Shown: positions 40,302 through 48,843, numbered from the stretch's first letter. The stretch: DNA of 64,000 nt from Promicromonosporaceae bacterium (GCA_009783295.1 WRHK01000012.1:1-64000), one strand, 5' to 3'. Program-made: numbers and translations. Notes: generated from the sequence alone by a model not told the origin.

Positions 40302-40847
40302 ATGACGCAGCGAGCCGTGGCTGGTCCCGGCTCGGCGGACGAGGACGCCGGACCTGCCTCTCGCCGCGCCGACGCGCTGGGGTCCGAGCACTCCCGGGAG
40401 CTCGTGCGCGAGGCGTGCACGATGGCCCTGTACGTCGCCGTCTGCCTGCTGGCCGCGTTCGCCGCCCTTCCCGGGCGGGGCCACGTCCTCCCGATCGTGT
40501 GGGGGGTCACCGTCGGCCTGGCGCTCGCGCACTGGTTCGCCTTCCGCGTCTCCGCCCGCCTGGTCGGCGTGGGTGCTGTCAGCCGCGCCGACGTCGTCTC
40601 GGGGGCCGCTCAGCTCGCGGGGGCCGTCGCCGTGGCGGTCCTGGCCACGGTGCCCGTGCTGGTCCTGCCCCACTCGGTGGAACTGCTGGCCGACACCCTG
40701 GTGCTTGCCGCATTCATCGGAGTCTTCGGCTACGCCGTCGCGCGGGGCGGCGGATCCTCCAGGATCCGGGCGCTCGTCTACGCGGTGATCGTCCTCGCGT
40801 GCGCGGTGGCGATCGCGCTTCTCAAGCACGCCCTCGGTGGCCACTGA
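40302..40847 (+). CDS. Hypothetical multi-TM membrane protein
   Basis: Four hydrophobic segments (MALYVAVCLLAAFAAL, VLPIVWGVTVGLALAHWFAF, LAGAVAVAVLATVPVLVL, LVYAVIVLACAVAIALL); start uncertain. Confidence 0.65.
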   Translation: MTQRAVAGPGSADEDAGPASRRADALGSEHSRELVREACTMALYVAVCLLAAFAALPGRGHVLPIVWGVTVGLALAHWFAFRVSARLVGVGAVSRADVVSGAAQLAGAVAVAVLATVPVLVLPHSVELLADTLVLAAFIGVFGYAVARGGGSSRIRALVYAVIVLACAVAIALLKHALGGH

Positions 40848-40891
40848 CCACCACGTCACATCAGTCCAGCTCGAGCACCTAGGGAGTTCCG

Positions 40892-41296
40892 ATGTCCTTC
40901 TGGCAGTGGTTCTGGTTGACCGTGCAGGTCTTCCTCTTCTTCTCCTACCTCGTCGTGCTGATCCAGATCGTCACGGACCTGTTCAGGGACAAGGCACTCA
41001 GCGGGCTCGCCAAGGCGGTCTGGGTCTTCTTCCTCGTCGTCGTGCCGCTGCTCACCGCGCTGGTCTACCTCATCACCCGGGGCACAGGGATGACGCAGCG
41101 GCAGCTCCAAGCCCAGCAGGAGGCACGCGCGACGACCGAGGACTACATCCGCTCGGTGACAGGCGCCCAGGCCGCGGGGCCATCCCCAGCGGATCAGATC
41201 GCCACGGCGAAGAGCCTGCTCGACGCCGGCGCCATCGACGCCGGGGAGTTCGCTCGGCTCAAGTCGGCCGCCCTCGCCGGCGTCGGGCCTGCATGA
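40892..41296 (+). CDS. PLDc_N-like membrane domain plus C-terminal SHOCT motif protein
   Basis: FFSYLVVLIQIVTDLFRDKALSGLAKAVWVFFLVVVPLLTALVYLITRG; C-terminal DQIATAKSLLDAGAIDAGEFARLKSAAL. Confidence 0.85.
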   Translation: MSFWQWFWLTVQVFLFFSYLVVLIQIVTDLFRDKALSGLAKAVWVFFLVVVPLLTALVYLITRGTGMTQRQLQAQQEARATTEDYIRSVTGAQAAGPSPADQIATAKSLLDAGAIDAGEFARLKSAALAGVGPA

Positions 41297-41298
41297 CC

Positions 41299-41547
41299 TC
41301 AGGGCTGGGGTGCCGGCGGCTGGTCCTGCCAGAAGTCGGGCAGGTCCGCCTCGGTCTGCCACGACATGACCTCCTCGCCCGTGTCCGCGTTGATCAGGCG
41401 GCCAGGCATCGGCAAGGTCCAGCCCCGGGGGTTGGTCTGCCGGACCCGGAGCAGCATCTTCGCGGTCTGGATGCTGTCGGCGTCGAACGGGGCCTCAGAG
41501 GGGTCGTGCGTGGGTGATGGCGCTTGGACGATCTTGTAGTGGGCCAT
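41299..41547 (-). CDS. Small hypothetical protein, paralogue of 37677-37889
   Basis: MAHYKIVQAPSPTHDPSEAPFDADSIQTAKMLLRVRQTNPRGWTLPMPGRLINADTGEEVMSWQTEADLPDFWQ. Confidence 0.7.
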   Translation of the reverse strand: MAHYKIVQAPSPTHDPSEAPFDADSIQTAKMLLRVRQTNPRGWTLPMPGRLINADTGEEVMSWQTEADLPDFWQDQPPAPQP

Positions 41548-41596
41548 GTGTTCGAGCGTGACACCAAAGCGGGCGGGGCGCGCTGCTTGCGGTGTT

Positions 41597-41987
41597 GCGG
41601 ACGAGTCGGTCTGTACGCCGGGTTCTGTCCCCGGCCCTGGTTACCCGTGGGCCGGGTGACGGTCATCCATCTAGGCCCTGCGTTGCCGCAGGGCTCGAGC
41701 GGTCTACCCGGAAGCTCGGGCGGGCCGCCCTCAAGCACTTCCTGTCTGACCTTGCTCCAGGTGGGGTTTACCTAGCCGCCCCCGTCACCGGGGGCGCTGG
41801 TGGTCTCTTGCACCACCGTTTCACCCTTACCGCCCGGCTTGCGCCGGGAGGCGGTCTGTTCTCTGTGGCACTGTCCCGCGGGTCGCCCCGGGTGGCCGTT
41901 AGCCACCACCTTGCCCTTCGGAGCCCGGACGTTCCTCGGGACCTGTTGCCAGGCCACGCGACCGTCCGACCGACTCGTCCGCCCCGC
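41597..41987 (-). ncRNA. rnpB: RNase P RNA, bacterial class A (approximate ends)
   Basis: Minus strand contains GAGGAACGTCCGGGCTCCGAAGGGCAAGGTGGTGGCTAACGGCCACCCGGGG, GGGACAGTGCCACAGAGAACAGACCGCC, GGTAAGGGTGAAACGGTGGTGCAAGAGACCACCAG, GGACAGAACCCGGCGTACAGACCGACTCGTCCGC; P1 helix GCGGACGAGTCGGTC / GACCGACTCGTCCGC. Confidence 0.97.
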
Positions 41988-42046
41988 AAGGATACGGTGC
42001 GTGACGGCGGTCGGGGCGCACCGTCGCGGCGACTACGCTCGTAGTC

Positions 42047-42502
42047 GTGGCTACTTTCTCTTCCGTGACCCGTCAGCACGTGCTCCAGGCGATCGCCGAG
42101 TACGACGACCGCGGCAGGGACGCCTTCGTGGGCGTGTACGGCTTCCAGCCGTCGGCTCTCGAGACGCTCGTGCACGAGGGTCGGACGTACGACGCCGCTG
42201 CCGTGGTGGGTGTGGCCCACCGATATGCGACCGGCAGGGTCGCGACGGCCGACGACCTGCGCGGGCGTGAGGACGCCGTCGCGTCGGTGCTGGTCAAGGG
42301 TGGTTTCGAGGTGAAGGGCGCTCCGGCGGAGCCGGAGCCCCGCGCGAAGGCCCGTCCGGCTGCCTCGAAGCCGCGCGCCGCTCGGGCGGCGACGCCGCGT
42401 GCCACGACGACGCGCTCCACGACCGAGGAGCGGCCGCCGGCCATCTGCCCGACCTGCTTCACGCAGCTCCCTGCGACGGGCGTGTGCGACAACTGCGCGT
42501 GA
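42047..42502 (+). CDS. ScoMcrA-like N-terminal head domain fused to a C-terminal zinc ribbon
   Basis: VTRQHVLQAIAEYDDRGRDAFVGVYGFQPSALETLVHEGRTYDAAAVVGVAHRYATGRVATADDL...VLVKGGFEV; basic linker; CPTCFTQLPATGVCDNC. Confidence 0.7.
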   Translation: MATFSSVTRQHVLQAIAEYDDRGRDAFVGVYGFQPSALETLVHEGRTYDAAAVVGVAHRYATGRVATADDLRGREDAVASVLVKGGFEVKGAPAEPEPRAKARPAASKPRAARAATPRATTTRSTTEERPPAICPTCFTQLPATGVCDNCA

Positions 42503-42503
42503 C

Positions 42504-42887
42504 TCAGACGTCCACGCGGTAGCCGAGCTCGAGCTCGTCGCCGGCGAGCCCGCGGATGCCCCAGCTGGCGCGCGGGCTCTCCAGGACGACGAGCTCGAGG
42601 TCGTCGGCTTCGAGCCCGACGGCGGGAGCGACGTCGTCGTACATCGCGCGGACCAGCGCGCGCTTGGCCTCGGGGGTGCGGCCCTCGAAGCAGACGATCT
42701 CGACCACCACGTAGGCCGGTGAGCGCGGCGCGACGAGGTCGCCGTCGTCGAGCAGGAGGAAGCGGTGGAACCGCTTCGCCTCCGGAAGCTGCCACACGCG
42801 GACCAGCGCCGCGTGGATCGCGTCGGAGAGCTCCGTGCGGCGCGCGCCCCAGACGGAGCGGTTGCCGTAGACCTTGACCTGCACCAT
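42504..42887 (-). CDS. Tautomerase-family protein
   Basis: MVQVKVYGNRSVWGARRTELSDAIHAALVRVWQLPEAKRFHRFLLLDDGDLV. Confidence 0.8.
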   Translation of the reverse strand: MVQVKVYGNRSVWGARRTELSDAIHAALVRVWQLPEAKRFHRFLLLDDGDLVAPRSPAYVVVEIVCFEGRTPEAKRALVRAMYDDVAPAVGLEADDLELVVLESPRASWGIRGLAGDELELGYRVDV

Positions 42888-43004
42888 GACCCGGACCGTA
42901 GCGGGGGCTCGGACGGGTGTCAGGTGGATTCGACGCGCCTGACCAGGTTGCGACGAGCCCAACCGGTTTTTGACAAGTTCAACCGCCGGAAGGTGTTGTC
43001 GTCG

Positions 43005-43029
43005 AGTACTTGATGTCATACAGTACTTG
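43005..43029 (+). promoter_or_regulatory. Candidate autoregulatory operator of PadR gene
   Basis: Direct repeat AGTACTTG-n9-AGTACTTG (43005-43012, 43022-43029), 17-bp repeat spacing, immediately before the GTG start at 43032. Confidence 0.5.
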
Positions 43030-43031
43030 CT

Positions 43032-43430
43032 GTGACACAGCCACCAGTCCCCACCGACGACGCGTTCGCCGCCGACCTGCTGCGCGGGCACACCGAGACG
43101 ATCGTTCTCGGGTCGCTGCGCAGTGGTGACCGCTACGGCTTCGAGATCTACAAGGCGATCCGTGACGCGACCGGCGGCCGGCATGAGATCAAGGAGGCGA
43201 CGCTCTACGCGACGTACCGCCGCCTCGTGAAGGACGGTCTCGTCGAGGCCTACTGGGGCGACGAGTCCCAGGGCGGCCGCCGCAAGTACTACCGGCTCAC
43301 CGACGCCGGCCGGGCCGTCTACCGCACCAACGTCGCCGCCTGGGTCGCCACGCGCGACGCCATCGACGCGCTGCTCGACACCCGCTCCCCCGCCCCCACG
43401 CAGAGCTCCCAGAAGGGCCAGTCCCGATGA
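43032..43430 (+). CDS. PadR family transcriptional regulator
   Basis: ETIVLGSLRSGDRYGFEIYKAIRDATGGRHEIKEATLYATYRRLVKDGLVEAYWGDESQGGRRKYYRLTDAG. Confidence 0.93.
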   Translation: MTQPPVPTDDAFAADLLRGHTETIVLGSLRSGDRYGFEIYKAIRDATGGRHEIKEATLYATYRRLVKDGLVEAYWGDESQGGRRKYYRLTDAGRAVYRTNVAAWVATRDAIDALLDTRSPAPTQSSQKGQSR

Positions 43431-44356
43431 CCACCGTCCACCGCCTCCTCGACGAGGCGTTCGCCGGCATCCCGCTCACGCCCGAGGTCGCCGACCTCAA
43501 GGAGGAGATCCGCGCCGGCCTGCTCGACCGCGCCGCCGAGCTCGAGGCCGGCGGCGTCGGCTCCGAGGAGGCCGCCCGCCGCGCCGTCGCCGAGCTCGGA
43601 GACGTCCGCGCGCTGGTCGACGAGGTCGCCGACGGCGGCACACCGGCACCGAGCGCGTCCACCGCTTCCCGTTCGACCCGGGTCGACTGGTCGGCCGCCC
43701 ATGAGCTGCACACCCTGCACAAGGTGCGGCCCCGACCCGGTTTCGTGGTCGCGGTCGTGCTCGCCAGCCTGGTCGCCGCGGGCGGGATCGTCGCGTACGC
43801 GCTGGTCGCGGCGTTCGGCGACGGAGCCGTGCTGGTGCCCGTGCTGCTCGCCGTCGTGGTGGGCCCGGCGATCGGGTGGATCCTCGGCAGCTCGCTGGCG
43901 CAGGAGACCACCAGCAACCACCCCGTCCCGCGTCGCCGGGCCGTCGCCTGGGGAGCCGCCTGCGCCTTGACCGTCGGCGGCGCCGGCGTGCTGCTGGCCG
44001 GGCTGCCGCTCTGGGCCGACCAGACGCCGGCCGTCTGGGTGACGGGTGGGCTGCTCACCGTCATGGGCGTCGCGCTGTTCACCTGGGTGGGCGTCACGCA
44101 GACCAACCGGCGCAAGGCGTGGGCCCGCGAGCTCGGCGAGGCCGCCGCCCGCGACGACCGGTTCAGCCGCGACCCCGCGGCGGCCGCACGCTTCGGGATG
44201 TACACCGCCGTCATCTGGGTGAGCGCCGCGGTGGTGGCCGGCGTCGTCGGCATGGCGTGGAGCTGGCGCTGGTCCTGGCTCCCGTTCGTGGCCGGCTGGA
44301 TCGCCATGATGCTGCTCCTGGCCACGATGCTCTTCGGCAAGGAGAAGCAGGACTGA
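43427..44356 (+). CDS. Permease-prefix-domain/HAAS membrane protein, PadR partner
   Basis: MTTVHRLLDEAFAGIPLTPEVADLKEEIRAGLLDRAAELEAGGVGSEEAARRAVAELGDVRALVDE; ATGA overlap with padR-like gene. Confidence 0.85.
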   Translation: MTTVHRLLDEAFAGIPLTPEVADLKEEIRAGLLDRAAELEAGGVGSEEAARRAVAELGDVRALVDEVADGGTPAPSASTASRSTRVDWSAAHELHTLHKVRPRPGFVVAVVLASLVAAGGIVAYALVAAFGDGAVLVPVLLAVVVGPAIGWILGSSLAQETTSNHPVPRRRAVAWGAACALTVGGAGVLLAGLPLWADQTPAVWVTGGLLTVMGVALFTWVGVTQTNRRKAWARELGEAAARDDRFSRDPAAAARFGMYTAVIWVSAAVVAGVVGMAWSWRWSWLPFVAGWIAMMLLLATMLFGKEKQD

Positions 44357-44363
44357 CAAACAA

Positions 44364-44393
44364 GTCCCCGGGCGGCTGCCACCGCCCGGGGAC
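44364..44393 (+). terminator. Hairpin between PadR/HAAS pair and ABC transporter
   Basis: GTCCCCGGGCGG / CCGCCCGGGGAC perfect 12-bp stem, 6-nt loop. Confidence 0.75.
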
Positions 44394-44489
44394 CGCACTC
44401 GAGCCCGGTCGTGACCGGTTCCGAGACGCACTCCCAGCCTACGGGCGCGCGCCGGGCTCTCTCGCAGGACCACGCAGAGAGGAACAGCC

Positions 44490-45476
44490 ATGACCGCCAC
44501 GAACCCGGCTATCGACGTCGCCGGACTGACCAAGACCTACCGGGCCCGCCACCGCGAGGTGCGTGCCCTGGACGGCCTCGACCTCACGGTCGGCGCCGGC
44601 ACCGTGCTCGGCCTGCTCGGCCCCAACGGGGCCGGCAAGTCCACCACCGTCCGCATCCTCGCCACGCTCTCGCTGCCCGACGCCGGCGCCGCCCACGTCG
44701 CCGGGTACGACGTCGTGCGCGACGCCGCCGCGGTGCGCCGGTCGATCGGCTACGTGTCCCAGAAGCCCGTCACCCGGTCGATGGACACGGGGCGCGAGAA
44801 CCTCGAGCTCGCCGGGCACCTCCACGGACTCGGCCGCCGCGAGACCAAGGCCCGCGCCCAGCGGCTGCTCGACGCGTTCGGCCTCACCGAGTCCGCCGAC
44901 CGCCTGGTGCGCACGTACTCCGGCGGCATGGCCCGGAAGCTGGACGTCGCCGTCGGGCTGGTGCACTCGCCCTCCGTGCTGTTCCTCGACGAGCCCACGA
45001 CCGGCCTCGACCCCGAGGCCCGGGCCGAACTCTGGGCCGAGCTGTCGCGGCTCGCGGGCGACAGCGGCATGACGGTGCTGCTCACCACGCACTACCTCGA
45101 CGAGGCCGACCGGCTGGCCGACCAGGTCGTCATCGTGGACCGGGGGCGCGTCGTCACGCGCGGCACGCCGGACGAGCTCAAGGACCAGCTCCACGGCGAC
45201 GGCATCACGGTCGACCTACCGTCCGTCGAGGTCGCGAGCCTCGCGGCCGGGGTCGCGGCGCGCGTCGCCGGGCTCAGCGAGGTGGGCGTCGACGGACGGC
45301 GGCTGCGCGCCCGCGCGGCATCGGGGGCCGGGACCCTGCCCGTGCTCCTCGCCGCACTGGAGGCCGAGGGCGTGCCCGTGCACGCCGCCGGCCTCGCCCG
45401 CCCGAGCCTCGACGACGTGTACCTGCACCACACGGGCCGCACGTTCGAGGCCGAGATGGCGGGGGTGGCGGCATGA
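44490..45476 (+). CDS. ABC transporter ATP-binding protein (DrrA-like)
   Basis: LLGPNGAGKSTTVRILATL, YSGGMARKLDVAVGL, LFLDEPTTGLDPEAR. Confidence 0.93.
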   Translation: MTATNPAIDVAGLTKTYRARHREVRALDGLDLTVGAGTVLGLLGPNGAGKSTTVRILATLSLPDAGAAHVAGYDVVRDAAAVRRSIGYVSQKPVTRSMDTGRENLELAGHLHGLGRRETKARAQRLLDAFGLTESADRLVRTYSGGMARKLDVAVGLVHSPSVLFLDEPTTGLDPEARAELWAELSRLAGDSGMTVLLTTHYLDEADRLADQVVIVDRGRVVTRGTPDELKDQLHGDGITVDLPSVEVASLAAGVAARVAGLSEVGVDGRRLRARAASGAGTLPVLLAALEAEGVPVHAAGLARPSLDDVYLHHTGRTFEAEMAGVAA

Positions 45477-46252
45477 GCGCCGTGACGCACACGCTGATGC
45501 TGACGGCCCGGGCGTCGCGCAGCACGATGCGCATCCCCGTGTTCGCCGGGATGCAGATCATCCAGCCGCTGATCTGGCTGCTGCTGTTCGGGCAGCTCTT
45601 CAAGTCGGTCGTGGACATCCCCGGGTTCGCCATGCCGGGCAGCACCTACCTGGAGTTCATCACCCCGGGCGTGGTCATGATGACGGCCATGTTCGGCGCG
45701 GCCTGGGCCGGGTCGGGCATCGTCGAGGACTCCGAGCGCGGAGTCATGGACTACCTGCTCGCCTCGCCGGCGAGCAGGGTCGCGATCCAGCTCTCCAGCC
45801 TCGTCTGGTTCTCCGTCGTCGCGGCCGTGCAGGCGCTCGTGGTGCTCGGGGTCGCGTGGCTGTGCGGGGCGCGGTTCGCCGGCGGCCTGCCGGGCGTGCT
45901 GCTCATGCTGGTCGGCGTCGTGCTGCTGACGTTCGTGTTCGCGGCGATGTCGAACGCCGTCGCGCTGCTCACTCGGCAGCAGGAGGCGCTCATCGGCGTC
46001 TCGCAGCTGCTGACCATCCCGCTCATGTTCCTGTCGTCCGCCGTGATGGACACGCGGCTCTCGGCCGGCTGGGTGGCCACGGCGGCCCGGTTCAACCCCT
46101 TCGACTGGGCGGTGGTCGCCGGGCGCGAGGTGCTCGGCTCCTCGCCGGACTGGGGGCTGGTGTGGGGGCGGCTCGGGCTGCTCGCGGCGCTCGCCGTCGT
46201 CATGACGTGGCTGGCCACCGGGGCGTTCCGCGCCTACCAGCGCTCGTCCTGA
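45473..46252 (+). CDS. ABC-2 type permease (DrrB-like)
   Basis: FAGMQIIQPLIWLLLFGQLFKSVVDIPGF...TYLEFITPGVVMMTAMFGAAWAG; ATGA overlap with ATPase gene. Confidence 0.92.
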   Translation: MSAVTHTLMLTARASRSTMRIPVFAGMQIIQPLIWLLLFGQLFKSVVDIPGFAMPGSTYLEFITPGVVMMTAMFGAAWAGSGIVEDSERGVMDYLLASPASRVAIQLSSLVWFSVVAAVQALVVLGVAWLCGARFAGGLPGVLLMLVGVVLLTFVFAAMSNAVALLTRQQEALIGVSQLLTIPLMFLSSAVMDTRLSAGWVATAARFNPFDWAVVAGREVLGSSPDWGLVWGRLGLLAALAVVMTWLATGAFRAYQRSS

Positions 46253-46265
46253 CGGGCGCACGCCT

Positions 46266-46357
46266 CGCGGGGACGGACCTCGTGTTCGAAACCCACAGCG
46301 GTATGTGGTGATCACCACTCCCTGCTGTGGGTTTCGAACACGAGGTCCGTCCCCGCG
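46266..46357. repeat. Perfect 34-bp inverted repeat with palindrome-bearing 24-nt loop
   Basis: CGCGGGGACGGACCTCGTGTTCGAAACCCACAGC (46266-46299) / exact reverse complement (46324-46357); loop contains GTGGTGATCACCAC (46305-46318). Confidence 0.97.
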
Positions 46358-46449
46358 TCGGCGATCCACGGGCCGCACGGGCCATCCACCGCTCACCGCG
46401 CGCGCCCGCGCGGTCCAGGCGGCGGCCGGCGCGGCATAGGGTTTCCGCC

Positions 46450-47256
46450 GTGCTCCTGCTGCTCCCCCCGTCCGAGGGCAAGACCCCCGCGCCCGACGAC
46501 GCCGCCCCCGTCGACCTGGCCGCGCTGTCCGGCGCGGACACCCTGACGTCGCAGCGGCAGGCCGTGCTCGCCGCCCTCGCGGAGGCGAGCGCCCGCCCGG
46601 ACGCCCACGCGTTGCTCGGGGTCGGGACGTCGCTGGCGGGCGAGGTGCAGCGCAACACCCGGCTGCACGCCGAGCCCGCCGCACCGGCCGCCCACGTCTA
46701 CACGGGCGTGCTCTACGCGGCGGCGGGGCTCGCGTCCGTGCCGGACACCGGGGCGGTCCGCGTGGTCTCCGGGCTGTGGGGCGCCGTCGCGCCGGGCGAC
46801 CGCATCCCCGCCTACCGCCTGTCCATGGGGGTCGACCTGCCGGGCGTCGGCAAGCTGGCCGCCGCGTGGCGGGTACCGCTCGAGGCCGCGCTCGGCGCGC
46901 GGGCCCCCGGCGACGTGGTGGTCGACTGCCGGTCGGCGACATACCTCGCGGCGTGGAAGCCGCTGCCCGGCACCTCCGAGTGGGTGACGGTGCGCGTCGT
47001 CCGCGAGGTGGCGGGGCGGCGCGCCGTCGTCTCGCACAACGCCAAGCACACCCGCGGCGTCCTGGCCGGCCACCTGCTGCGGCGTGCGGCCGCGCCGACG
47101 TCGGCAGCGGAGCTGCTGGACGCGGCGGGCGAGCTGGTGGGCACCGTGATCGGCACCGAGGTGGGGACGGGGCTCGACTACCGCCTCCTCGAGGTCTCCC
47201 TCGAGAAGGCCCGCACGCGCAGCGCCCCCGCCACGCTCGAGCTCGTCATCGGCTGA
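46450..47256 (+). CDS. yaaA: Peroxide stress protein YaaA family
   Basis: LLLLPPSEGKTPAP...YTGVLYAAAGL...VVSGLWGAVAPGDRIPAYRLSM...VVSHNAKHTRGVLAG; GTG start. Confidence 0.88.
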   Translation: MLLLLPPSEGKTPAPDDAAPVDLAALSGADTLTSQRQAVLAALAEASARPDAHALLGVGTSLAGEVQRNTRLHAEPAAPAAHVYTGVLYAAAGLASVPDTGAVRVVSGLWGAVAPGDRIPAYRLSMGVDLPGVGKLAAAWRVPLEAALGARAPGDVVVDCRSATYLAAWKPLPGTSEWVTVRVVREVAGRRAVVSHNAKHTRGVLAGHLLRRAAAPTSAAELLDAAGELVGTVIGTEVGTGLDYRLLEVSLEKARTRSAPATLELVIG

Positions 47257-47293
47257 CCGGGCGGCCCGCCCGCCGCGCGCGCATGATGCCCGC

Positions 47294-47656
47294 ATGGCGT
47301 ACGACGAGGAGCTGGCCGCGCGCGTGCGCGAGGCCGTCGAGGAGCGGGCCGGCGGGCCCGTCGACGAGAAGAAGATGTTCGGCGGGCTCGCGTTCATGGT
47401 GAACACGCACATGGCCGTCGGCCTGCACGGCGGCGGCGGGCTGATCATGCCCGTCGGAGCCGACGGCGAAGCCGACGCCCTCGCGCGCGGGGCCGTGCCC
47501 ATGTCGATGGGCGGCAGGACGATGTCCGGCTGGGTGGTGGTGCCCGACGAGGCGATCGTCGGCGACGACGACCTCGCCTGGTGGGTCGACGCCGGGGTCG
47601 CGGGCGCGCAGGCCAAGCCTCCGAAGGCCTCGAAGAAGCCCCGTCAGGTCGGGTAG
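47294..47656 (+). CDS. TfoX/Sxy N-terminal domain protein
   Basis: MAYDEELAARVREAVEERAGGPVDEKKMFGGLAFMVNTHMAVGLHGGGGLIM. Confidence 0.88.
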   Translation: MAYDEELAARVREAVEERAGGPVDEKKMFGGLAFMVNTHMAVGLHGGGGLIMPVGADGEADALARGAVPMSMGGRTMSGWVVVPDEAIVGDDDLAWWVDAGVAGAQAKPPKASKKPRQVG

Positions 47657-48843
47657 CCGACCGTGACGACCTCCGTCGTCGTCGGGAAGTAGCGCAGGAT
47701 CGTCAGCGAGCACGGCGGGATCCGCAGGGTCGACCAGGTGGACGGCGGCATCTGCAGCGCGCGGCCCACGAACGTGCGGATCATCGCCGCATGCCCGGCC
47801 ACCACGACCGTCCGGCCCAGACCGGCGGCCCGCAGGTCGTCGAGCGCCTGCGCCACGCGCTCGCCCACCTGCACGTACGACTCGCCACCCGGCGGCGCGA
47901 ACGTGCCCTCGGCGAACCAGCGCTCGAAGTCGCCCGGCCACGCCTCCTCGACCTGCTCGGGCGTCAGACCCTCCCAGCGGCCGAACTCCATCTCGCGCAG
48001 CCGCTCGTCCACGTTCACGTGCAGGCCGAGCCGGCGCCCGATCGCGCCCGCGAGCTCGCGCGTGCGCACCATGGGCGACGACGCGACGTACGAGGCGCGG
48101 GGCAGGTCCGGCCAGGTCTCGTGGAGGCGGTGCACGGCGTCGGCGGCGCGCGCGGCCTGCGTACGCCCCTGGGCGGTGAGCGGCGGCCCCGGCACCTCCC
48201 CGCCCGAGAGTCCGCCGGCGACCGTCATGGGCGTGACGCCGTGGCGCACGAGCACGAGCGTCAGGGCCTGGTCGGGGTCGAGGGCCGAGAAGGCGCCGGC
48301 GGGGCGCCACTTCTGGTCCGGCTCGGCCGGCGTGCCCAGGGTCTCGCCGGGCTCGGCCGTGCCGTGCTTGGCGGTCTCGACGGGCTCGACCCCCGCCGAC
48401 GGGTGGTTGCGGACGATGCGCGCGTCGCGCGAGTCCATCGCCTCGTTCGCCAGGGCGTCCGCGGCCGAGTTGTGGGCGCGCGGGATCCACTCGTAGGTGA
48501 CCTGGCCCGGGTCGAACAGCGCCCGTGCCTGCCCGGCGATGCCCCGCAGCACGTCGTGCTTGATCTGCCAGGCGCCGCCCATCTGCTCCACGACCAGGCG
48601 CGAGTCCATCCGCACGTGCACGCGGGCATCCGGGTCGATGGCCTGGGCGGCCCGCAGCCCCTCGAGCAGGCCGCTGTACTCGGCCACGTTGTTCGTGGCG
48701 ATGCCGAGGTAGCCGGCGCGCTCGGCCAGCACCGCACCGGTGGCGGCGTCGCGCACGAGCGCGCCGTAGCCGGCCGGGCCGGGGTTGCCCCGCGAGCCGC
48801 CGTCGGCCTCGACGACCAGCTCGCGCCCGGCTGCCGCGGCCAT
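47644..48843 (-). CDS. Bifunctional RNase H / acid phosphatase (phosphoglycerate mutase-like)
   Basis: RNase H: VVEADGGSRGNPGPAGYGALV...NVAEYSGLLEGL; PGM: LVLVRHGVTPMT. Confidence 0.93.
   Translation of the reverse strand: MAAAAGRELVVEADGGSRGNPGPAGYGALVRDAATGAVLAERAGYLGIATNNVAEYSGLLEGLRAAQAIDPDARVHVRMDSRLVVEQMGGAWQIKHDVLRGIAGQARALFDPGQVTYEWIPRAHNSAADALANEAMDSRDARIVRNHPSAGVEPVETAKHGTAEPGETLGTPAEPDQKWRPAGAFSALDPDQALTLVLVRHGVTPMTVAGGLSGGEVPGPPLTAQGRTQAARAADAVHRLHETWPDLPRASYVASSPMVRTRELAGAIGRRLGLHVNVDERLREMEFGRWEGLTPEQVEEAWPGDFERWFAEGTFAPPGGESYVQVGERVAQALDDLRAAGLGRTVVVAGHAAMIRTFVGRALQMPPSTWSTLRIPPCSLTILRYFPTTTEVVTVGYPT

Noticed and set aside
41524-42220. Several small ORFs on both strands
   Set aside because: They lie in the RNase P RNA gene or antisense to the ScoMcrA-head-like gene.
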